A DNA stretch of 38,500 bases from Diphasiastrum complanatum (taxonomy: Eukaryota > Streptophyta > Lycopodiopsida > Lycopodiales > Lycopodiaceae), in NCBI GenBank assembly GCA_029204225.1, contig CM055095.1, positions 21,449,752 to 21,488,251 of the forward strand, given 5' to 3'. Position 1 is the first letter of the stretch. Every line of letters starts with the position of its first letter. Below, piece by piece: positions 23,001-33,911 of the stretch. A program made the position numbers and the translations under genes. Below the pieces are notes generated by a model. That model did not search any database, was not told where the DNA came from, and was given only the letters and a program-made list of their open reading frames with translations.

Positions 23001-24717
23001 CCCCCAAGCCATGCCAATGTGACAGCAAGAGGAGAAGAGCTCATCAGGTAACCTAGACCAAGTCGTCGATGGAATAATCACTACCTCAATATATAGAGAG
23101 TAGGATCCAGTGCATGAGCACATGCAATTCCCATGCAGGTCAACTATAAATAGGTTACAGCTCTACATGCATACCTCTTGCCTATATCAGTCACATATAC
23201 ATGCACTACTCCATATGTCTCAATTAGAGTGTCTGGGTCCTCTCAAGGCCATTAGTCACCAACGGGCCTCGATGTGGAATAAAATCTAGGCGTGACCAAT
23301 AATCTCGAACACTGGAGGGCCGGTCTACCATATTAGGACTATTCCAGGTCCTTTAACCGAATCTGGCCGTAACAACCCCCCTCCCTGCTGACGTTCCATT
23401 GCCCTCCTTTGATGATGAGCCCACATATGGTTCAGATGAGGCGGTCGACCTTGCAGGGGATGGTCCACGTGCCCCACCTAGTACTCCCGCATCACGCCCC
23501 CTTTCAGATGATGGCTGGTCAGAGTTTGCGAGGGAGACAGAGGTTGCTGCCCAGAGAAAGATAGCACAGAGACGACTCAGAGCATCACAAGCAGGCAGTT
23601 CTTCCCAGAGACCCCCTCGTGGCAGAGGGAGACCCCCAGGCAGGAGTGTACCACAGAGGGTTCCTTCTGGCAGACCTTGAGGCAGGCCAGCCAAGGGGGG
23701 ACACACTGATTATTTTTCTAGTCGTCTCTTGGCAGGCGTTGGCCCAGACCTAAAGGAGTCCCAGATGCCTCTAGACTCCCAGCCAAACTTTGTATTTGAC
23801 ACCCCTGCAGATGCATCTGGCACGCAGAGGGATGATTTTTTTAGCACAGACTTGTAGATACTGATACACATTTTAGCATCATGTACAGTGGCATCAGATG
23901 AGATGTATATATATTTTTACAGTCTATTTGTGTCATGGCTAATTTATCGTGGTTGCTTACAAATGGTTAGCTCTGTGAAATTTGAATGGTTTGCTCCGTG
24001 CAAGATGAGAGAGAAAGAAAGAAAGAAATCTTTATTAACGTCTTTTTTCATGCCCAAAGGCATATAAGACGAAACAAGTACATCAAAATGGATGGCACCA
24101 AGACGGAGCAATGCCGTCAAACCAACAAAACTAAAACCAAACTAACTAGGAAGAGAAAAATCTCTTCAATGGTCTAACTCTCAACCTAACTCCGAACAAT
24201 AAGCTTCAATGAAAGGCTCTCACGCAAGAGGCAACTTTAAATACAGTCTGAAAATTCTATGTTGACTAAAAGCTCTCACGTAGGAGGCATCACTGAGTGA
24301 TGAGTTCTGGATGGGGTGACTAGAAAAATGTCGACCATCCCAAAAAATACCCTTTTTCCTATTGCATTTGCTTCCTCAATGAGCTGCTTCCGTTCCTTCC
24401 ACTGTAAGGCAGTTAGATCCTCATAAACGAAAATGTGACTGCCTTTAAGACGTCCACGACGCTTAAGAACTTCATTACGATAATCAGTGTATTTGAAACG
24501 GATGAAGACAACTGAAGAGTCAAACTTACTGTGCCAAGCTGCTTCCACGACGCCTTCCTCTTCCTCATAGGAAAGTGAGGCCAGAAGTTCTTTGGCTGCA
24601 AGCAGGGGGTCAGTTTCGGAAAGACCTCTAACATGGACGTTTTGAGATTTGTATTCTCGTTTGGCTTGTTCTTCCATCGCCTGTGAAACCATCTGATTAC
24701 TTTTTGCTTCGGTATTT

Positions 24718-24795
<78 letters not shown>

Positions 24796-27700
24796 AGCAC
24801 ATCTGCATCTCTCTCATAACATATGCATCATGTTCAACCATTTAACATAACACACTAAACCCGACACCCTTACAAATGGCACAGTTAACATAACACCATA
24901 AACCCTAACAAATCATCATAAACCCACAACCCCACAGCCATAACCATCAAAACAAGTCACAACCATAATCATCATAACCACATCCATAAACATCATCAAC
25001 CCCACCCCACGTCCTCATTGTGTCGTAGGCATTGCACCACAGGTATGTGCAAATTCAACATCAAAGCAGCACATGTTTAGCATACACTTAAACCTGCGTA
25101 GAATGTATTTATGGTCCATGAATACAGTCCACAGGTTCGTGAAGCGGGTACGAACCCAAGGGACCGAGCCTGGCTCGATTCGGGTGCCGTTCGGTCAAAT
25201 GGCCCTTCGACGGGACAGAAACGTAATCAGGTCAAGCGAAATGGACTAGTTTTGCAGCTTTCCGTCCGACGGTCCCGTTTCTCCAAATGGGATCCGTTTC
25301 AGGTGTCGTCCGTTTCGGCCAGCGGACAACCTCGATAGGAATCTGTGGGAGCAGACCGGACAAGGACCGGACGGACGACATGCCCAATACGTCCTTCTGA
25401 AGTTCGACGTCAAACAGGGCTTCAGGGACACTTTGTCAGGATGGGACCTGAAAACATTCGGAATCGAAAAAATGGTCCGGGAATACAGTCCACCGATTCG
25501 TGATCCCGATACGATCTCAAGGGACCGAGCCCGGCTCGATTCGGGTGTCGTTCAGTCAAAATGGCCTTTCGACGGGACAGAAACACAATCAGGTTAAGCG
25601 AAATGGACTAGTTTCGCAGCTCTCCGTCCGACAGCCCAGTTTCTCCAAACAAGGTCCATTTCGGGTGCCGTCCATTTTGGCCAACGGAAAACCTCGCCGG
25701 GAACCTGTGGGAGCAGACAGGACGAGGAACGGACGGACAACCTGTAGTGAATGAAACAATTTTGCATAAGTAATTAGTAAGCTGTTGAAGTTCATCCGGG
25801 GGGAAACCGATCTCATCATATAAGACATAGTAGTGTGTAGGTCTTGTGGTTTCCTGTCTTGAGAGCTTGTCACTCTTCTGGTGAGCATTGATTTCCCCCA
25901 GAGACTTCTGGTCCTGAGAGCTTGTCACTCTTCTGGTGAGCGTTCACCTCTCCCAAATCCTCTGGTGAGCATTCACTTCTTTGAGACAGTCACTGATGCA
26001 CCCTAAACCCTAAATCAGTAATATGTTTGCCATACAAACCATCATCTTTACTCCAAACCGCTTTTAGATCTTTCTTTGCCGCTTTTTTGGAGCTTAGTTC
26101 CCAATGAAGGTTCGCAATAATTTATGAACTGCTCATTAGTCATCGTTGTTTGGTAATATCTCAGTTATGGGAGGCATGGGCAGTGGTTAGGTCTGTTGCA
26201 AATTTTTTTGGGTACCGTTTTCCTATTTTTTAACAGGAGGGGGCAGGTGGGTGCCAGACACCCTCTGATAATTAATTCCGGGGGGGGGGGGGGGGGGGAG
26301 GGGCCATAAATTGCTTTTATTTTGCTTTGGGGATGTGGGATAGCGTAGGCTAGTTAGTGCCTGTATTTATTTTTTTTTTTGAAAAAAAATTAAATTTGAA
26401 AATCGCGGACGCGTCCGGACACGGACGCACCCCTGACGCGTCCGCGTCCGGATGCGGACGCGGTTGCGAGTCCGGACGCGCGTCCCCGTCCAAGGTCCGT
26501 TTCCTTAGGTCTGATCATTCCTATAGTTGTCCTTTAAAATAAATAATTTAAATGTTTTATCTTACTTTTACTTGTCCTTATAAAAAATACATCAACTAAA
26601 TCAATGATTTTTTGGGACAAAATCATTTCCTTTCAATCCTCCCAAATGTGTTTTGACACCTAGCAGGCCATGGTATGACATTGGGGGCACAAAAAAATTT
26701 GCGTGGCACTGCCACACGTGGAAAAAATTCACGTGGCACCGCCATGCAAAATTTGAATCCCAAAAATGCTATAAATTGACAATTTTTGAGCTCATTTTCT
26801 CAGTTCTTTTTGTTGTCATTATTTCATGTCTGCAGTGTTACAATGTATCATGTTGGGACCTTCTTGGATAAATTTTTATTCATATACTTGTATGTAGGAA
26901 GGACCTATACATGTACAGGCCACTGCAACTGGAGCATTGTCATCTATTACAAGTATCATTCAAATGGTAAGAATCTTGAGGCTTTGTGCAGATATGCTAA
27001 AGTTGTCACTATTTCAGCACAAAAAATATAGCTGGATCCTGTGTAATTTCAATTGTGAGCTTTTTGCTTTTGAACCAAGTTTTAAAGTTTGCCTGAGCCT
27101 TGATCATATCCATTATTGTGAGGTTGGGGGTTAAATTATTGCGTTCATATCCATTTGCATGTTGCATAGCTCCAAAAAGAAATCGAATGAACTTTCTCAA
27201 GTGAATTTCTTGTATATTGCTTTGTACAGGATATAACTTCTTCCCAGTGTACCTATCTTTCAAGCTAGTTAGAGGATCTTAAAATTGTCTTTTATATTGC
27301 TTCTACAGACATACTTTTCCCCACGATATGATCTCTGTTGACTGTAGCTAAGTTAGAGAGGCATTTATAAAGTTTATTGTAACAACACTGAATACTAGAT
27401 GTGTGGCACAGGTCGAAGAGGCACAAAGTAGAGAAGCTCCTGTTCAAAGGCTAGCTGATTCCATTGCTGGCCCTTTTGCCCTGACAATTATGGCTCTGTC
27501 TGGAGCTACATTCTCCTTTTGGTATGAGTCAACCCAATTACTTTAGTTTTCATCTTGATTTTTGTGTGGGCTTACTTGTATCAACACACTGCAATTTGAG
27601 GATATGCATATTGTGTCTTCCTGGTGTGTTAAACTTGAAGCTGCATGGTTCTTCTCTTCCTCTGTTGTTTTGTTTGGGCTGAGTAGCAAATCTCAGTAAA

Positions 27701-30700
27701 TAGTAAGCCCGACGAAGTGTACTAGTCAAACACACATTTGATAATCCAAATTTGATGCATTATCAATTGATTTGCGAGCACGACCAACCTGGGTATACTC
27801 GAATGGTTTTACCCTTTCAATTTCTCCGGCAGTTGTTTGCAGGATAAGTGTCCGGATTCTGTCTACGATTACTGTTAGTGCATTCTTGTGCATGAAGTGA
27901 GCTATATACTGAGTGCAGAATAGTTTTTCATAGCTTAGTACATTTGGTGTTTGCTCAAAATCCTTGCAGTCTCTGCAAATGTTCAACTCGGCATTTACCA
28001 TCCAACCTCCATTTTTGTGTGTGGCATTTTCCTATTTCATGTAATTTTCATTATCCATGCAGATAATTTAATAATGGTTGTAATGCTTTCTTCTTTCATC
28101 AGGTACTTTTTGGGGACAAAAATCTTTCCAGATGTACTTCTAAATGATGCTGCAGGTCCTGAAGGCAGTGCACTTTTGTTGAGTTTGAAGCTTGCAATTG
28201 ATGTTCTGGTAACTTGACATACAAGAGACATACATGCATGCAATGTACTAGAATGTTGTTACCCTTTCTAACCACACAAAATATAAGCCCTGTGTATCTC
28301 AAGTTAAGAGTTTGATGTAGATTTGATTGAAACTAGCTGAAGAATTTGGATGATACACTTGATTGATATGCAGTACCTTCTGTAAGCTTGCAGCTTTCTT
28401 GTTACTCAAAGTGATTCAAAAAGTTACAGTTTCCCCAGGCAGATGCGAACTTTTCTTTTCAGAGTATTATTCCATCAGAAAGTTTTTTGTCATTTCACAC
28501 GTCAAATTTGTGAGGTGTATGCCACATCATCTTCAGATTCTATAACGTTTATAGCTAATTTTGTTTAATTTGATGGAAACTCATGAATGTACTGGTCCTT
28601 GCAGATGATTAACTCTTTTCATGTTTTTGCCCATCACATGGTATTATTTTGAGTAATAATTCAGTCCACCCATGCATGCACTTCAAAGTACAAGACAACG
28701 TTCAAAACATTAAGCTTTGTAGAAAATCTTCTCAGGTTACACATGACAGACTCAACAAAGTGAATCAGTTATGATTGCGGTTGCTACCCCTTGCAAGTGA
28801 TATCTAGAGAATCTCATGAGCTCATGTCTAAAAGATGACCATATTGAAATTGTCACATTCAATAGTCAATGCTGCAATTTTTGCATTTTTTTAATGATTG
28901 TGTTCTAGCTTCTACCATTTTCACAGATAATTCATTGGCTTTAGGTTTTCTGGAGTTGTTGACTATATTTTGATAAGGATTTTTTGGTTTCTTGACATGC
29001 TAGAATTGTTTGGCTTTCCACTTAAGGAAGTTGACTGCAATAAAAGAATATCCTTGTGACTTTTCTTGCTCAACTGTGCTTATACGGTTTGGTTAATCTT
29101 AGAGTACTTTCTTCACTACAAAGACATGTTGTTAGGACTTATTAACAAGTTAGCCAGTTATAGAAGGATTCCTCCTCCCACCTCGTGCATCAAGCAGCTA
29201 GAGAGCCAGGTTGAGCAGTACAGGTGTGGACATAGCCATCAGGATTCAGACCTTGAGGCAGCTGGGTCATTAATAGTCAAAGTTGCTTGCCGTGACGTTG
29301 ATGCATTGCAACTAAAGACAAAAGAATATTTTCAGATGATATCCACGCTTCACATTTTAGTCCATGGACCTGTGCAGCTCCAAGAATGCAGGTTCTGAAA
29401 TTGAAGTAGCTTGTGATGAAGTTGAAAAATTGAAATGGAGACATGAAATCTTTTAGATGGCATTTCACACTTCAACTTCCACTGCAGAAGCAATGGCAGG
29501 TCCATGAACCCGAGTACTTGCTTGTTAAAATCTCTTCCAAACTTGCTCTGAAAGCCAGTCAATTGAATTTGAGATTTTAAATGTATCATACCTTGGGGCA
29601 TGAGCCATGGCTCTCAAAGATTCTGGAGGACGTGCAGATGTATGTTCCGGAACTTACTGGCCCAAAATGCGTTAAAAAAAACTGATAAAAAAAATACTTA
29701 ATAAGGCTTCCTTTTTTCCTTTTAATCCTCCCTCTTTGATTGTTGTGCCACTTTGAGGGAACAGGTTACATTGAGAGATCCAGACGCCGTCATGAGAGCT
29801 TTCATACCATCGCCGTTTTTGTTCTCATCATTTTGATACAAAAGTGTACTGGCCTCACTTCATGATCAAATGCATTCCCATTTCTACTTCTTTGTAAGAT
29901 CAGAATCACTCCCACAGAGGTCTGATGTTTCACGCGTATGAAGACGCATAACTGGAGGATCACACGTAATGTATGCACAAATGATTGTATTGCATGTGCA
30001 AATTTGTTTTGTTCGTTGACTGCTACTCGATCTGCAGTTTCATAAAAACAAAAAAAAAAACATGCTCATGAGTGATCTGCAAGATTGGCATGAAACGGGA
30101 TACCGTTCAAGTAGGAAATTCATGGCTGTAGATTAGGTACACTTGTAGAATCAATGACATGATTTATTAATATTGTTAGAAGACCCATCAGGATAGACAA
30201 CAAATACAATGAACAATATCAAATTGCAACACTCATCTGACAATGCCATTACAAATACAAGGAAAACATTATGAGGGTGCACCTATCTGCATTCTGAATT
30301 GGCTTCCTCTATCTCTAATTTTTTATTGACCTTGGTCCTTTTCCTACGAGCCATATTTTTTTTGAAATGTAACCCAGTATCTGGTTGCTCAAAAAGTTAC
30401 ATAGTCATAGTTTGCAGGCAAAGAGAGTAAAGTGTCTCCAGATTGCTTATATTTGTTCTAGCGAAGCAACACATGGAGTATAACATCAATGATATCCGTG
30501 TCACACAACTTGCACGTCCTTGCTTCTCTGCATATGTTCTTCCGTCTACCTGCTTCACAGGAATAAAAGTCTTACTCAACTATCAGACATGACAATACAG
30601 CCTCCCAACGTAGATTGTATACAATATTACATCTTCAAGAAAAAAACATAAAAATTTCGGTAGGCCTTTTCACATGGGTTGTAGGCTTTTATAGGAATGT

Positions 30701-33700
30701 CTTGCGTTAATCCTTCCTTTCCAACCAAATTGCTAACACAAAATGCTTTTCCCAGTATTTATTCCAAGCCGCAATTCCCATTAATTCATTATTTTAAAAA
30801 ATAGTCATGCTTTTATTTCATTCACTAGTCCTGCCCTTAAAAAATTTTAAAAAAATCTCAGTAGCACTTTTTATACAGGTTATAGGCTATAGGTGAGCAC
30901 TGCTTGTCTACCTATAGGTGGTGAGACCTATTCTTATCCTGCAACTAATTTCCTTTAATGTATTGATTTGTTGTTGAAGTTATATCGTTCTCCATAGATA
31001 AGAATGGTTTTAGATTCTCTTCTATAGAAGGCCATCTTTTATTAGAATTTTTCGACATCCTGTCTGCTGAATTAAATCTCTTATTGCTGTCTTTCCTTTT
31101 GAGAGATCCTCTAGGTCCATCCCCCATTTTCCCAACCATTTAGTCCCCTCTTTGCACCAAGCTCTTTCTTTTTAGCCAATGAAGTCCTTTCAGGTGACCT
31201 ATTCAGCCTCAGCTTCCCTAGTTGTTGATGTAGTGTGAAATGACAAGCTGCTTGTCTCTCCATAGGAAGCAAACTAGTTTGGGCCAGTAAAGCAGCTTAT
31301 GGAGTTTGTGCTCTGACTTCTAGCTCTGCAATCAGAGACGTCTTTTGGAATAGACTCACTTTTTTCCAGGAATCAGTATTCCTCACCCCCATGCTTGGCT
31401 GCAATACTAAATGACTGGGTGAACAAAAGTAATAAATAAGGACTTTCTCATTTTCCTCATTCAGGGAACTATGTTTACAATCTTGTGAAGCTAGAGGATA
31501 ACTTAGAAGTTGAAGGCTAAATTTGCTGGTGCACTAGTTCTCTAACACTCAATGAGAGAGCTGCTAGACAGGGTAACAAACTGAACAAACTCAAATTGGG
31601 GGATCACTGCAACTTGCAATGGGCTGAGAGAGCAGGGATTTGCTAGAGCTTCCTTGAAGCAGTGAATTTGAACTTGCAAATTAAAGCGAGAAGGGTAGCA
31701 TAGATGGTAGCTATGCATACTAGCAATAGAGGAATATTATTGGTTGATGTAGGACTACTGTGTGCTGCATTGGAATCGATAACAATTAGACAACAACAAT
31801 GATTGATGCTGATATGCTGCAATTACTACTGACGTAGCTGAATAAGAGAGAGATGATCTGGTAAAATTTGGTTAGTACACCACCAATCTTCTTTGGCATA
31901 TGGCAGAAAAACTTTTTGTTGTTCTACTTAAGTCTGACTCACAGGATAACAACCTGCATAGAGATGAGAGACGATAACAATTAGACAACAACAATGATTG
32001 ATGCTGATATGCTGCAATTACTACTAACATAGCTGAATAAGAGAGAGATGATCTGGTAAAATTTGGTTAGTACACCACCAATCTTCTTTGGCATATGGCA
32101 GAAAAACTTTTTGTTGTTCTCTACTTAAGTCCGACTCACAGGATAACCTGCATAGAGATGAGAGACGATAACAATTAGACAACAACAATGATTGATGCTG
32201 ATATGCTGCAATTACTACTAACATAGCTGAATAAGAGAGAGATGATCTGGTAAAATTTGGTTAGTACACCACCAATCTTCTTTGGCATATGGCAGAAAAA
32301 CTTTTTGTTGTTCTCTACTTAAGTCTGACTCACAGGATAACCTGCATAGAGATGAGAGACAATAATGAGAGGGAAAAGTTAACTCTATTATCTTTCATTT
32401 TTTTTTGGAGTTGAATGTCTTGTTAAGGTGAACTGGCTGAAATTAGGTGTATGTCAGCTTTTCTACCTGCCAAATGCATGCACAGGATTCCATGCATGTA
32501 GGAAGCTATCTATAGTCTGCTTGATTCGACACTAAGATCTGGTTCTAACTAGACTACACACCTATGCAAAGTATCCTCAGTATGAAGGTATCTAATCAAC
32601 TACCTCAGAAACGCTTACAAGAAACTTTAAGTTTGTTAAAACAAGGCAAATTTCAATTTAAAATTCTGCATACAAGTAACAAACAAGAGGTGGCAAATCA
32701 CATTGTTTGAGATCTATTTACATACCAAACAATACAAAGATAATATTTCAGATTTTAAGCAGTAAATATGACTTTTTTGTGATGGAAATGAGAGCAAATT
32801 TTTAGATTTTTCAATTTTCAAAATGAAAAGAACTTGATGGCTGAAGTTCTTGAGCATTTCAAAAGTGTTTTGAACTACATTGACTAAGGTGTGATGAATC
32901 AAGAGTGATCAGGGAATGGGAACCCCATCAAGAAAGACCGAATGGGAACAAGAATGGAGAGAGAACATAAAAAGATGATATCATAGGTTCTTTGCAAGGA
33001 GCAATCCTAACTCTAACCCATATTACTCATACTATATGAGCAATGTCACTAGCCATTTAAAGCTTTTGATCACAAGTGAAGTGCACAACCCTATCTAGTC
33101 TTCTTCAATCTTAATCCACTTCTATTTTGAAACTTGTGGAGGCAGGTTGTGAGTTCAAATATTTTGAATTTAGGATTGAGACTTCCTAATGCCCATTATG
33201 TGCCTGCCTTACAGTGCCTTGATAATTGGGGCCCAAAATGCTCCTAGTTGTTGATGGGCCTATATCCAATCTTAAATATGTGTTTATATCTTTTCCCAAA
33301 ACCATTTTATGATATTTTAGTATGATTGTTATTTTTATGCATATGGTGTTGTTTACCATTGTTGGTTAGCTAATTGGTTTGCTTGTTATGGCATACGTCC
33401 ATTCTCCCCAAACTTCATAATGTAAGAAAACAATTTTACTTGATTTCCAAATGCCATTGGCATAAATCACTTTAGAAGATTTCCCTCATCCTAATACTAA
33501 CTATGGGTTTGTGAACGTGTGGGTAATACTTGTCTAGACCTTTGATTTTTAACTTTGTTGACATCTTGTCTTTTATCTTTCAATTACCTGCAATTTTAGA
33601 AAAAGTTGTACGTATAAGGATGGCTTCAATTTTTCCATATATGGATAGTTGACTAATTATTATTGATGGTGTTTTGCTTTGTTTCAGGTTGTTGCTTGTC

Positions 33701-33828
33701 CATGTGCTCTTGGTTTGGCAACTCCAACTGCGGTTCTTGTTGGTACATCTCTTGGTATGTGCTAAGTATGTGTGTATGAGAGAGCGGTTCTTGTTGGTAC
33801 ATCTCTTGGTATGTGCTAAGTATGTGTG

Positions 33829-33911
<83 letters not shown>

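Larger units (their letters stand above)
20050..23857 (+). pseudogene. hAT transposase with BED finger and DUF659, decayed
   Basis: The start at 20050 opens a BED-type zinc finger ([18 protein letters not shown]). The frame is lost at a run of six G near 20187, and the next frame continues [17 protein letters not shown], a Pro/Ser/Ala/Thr-rich linker, and the DUF659 domain ([20 protein letters not shown]). After a probable intron (21086-21214) follows [11 protein letters not shown] and [13 protein letters not shown], the hAT catalytic region. [13 protein letters not shown] comes near 21555, [16 protein letters not shown] near 22016, and the C-terminal dimerisation motif [19 protein letters not shown] near 22485. 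An acidic tail and an Arg/Gly/Pro-rich end come after an inserted solo LTR. In-frame stops: TAG at 20867, TGA at 22004 and TGA at 23678. The sequence is far richer in GC than the PAA2 intron around it. It moved DNA by cut and paste when intact. Confidence 0.9.

Noticed and set aside
19431-26516. TCTGATC beside both GGACGCG arrays as an 8-bp target duplication of the hAT
   Set aside because: The words do not align with any pair of terminal inverted repeats in the right orientation, so it was not accepted as a duplication.
6966-32359. CRISPR-like array
   Set aside because: The repeats are long, direct and without regular unique spacers, and the genome is a plant's.
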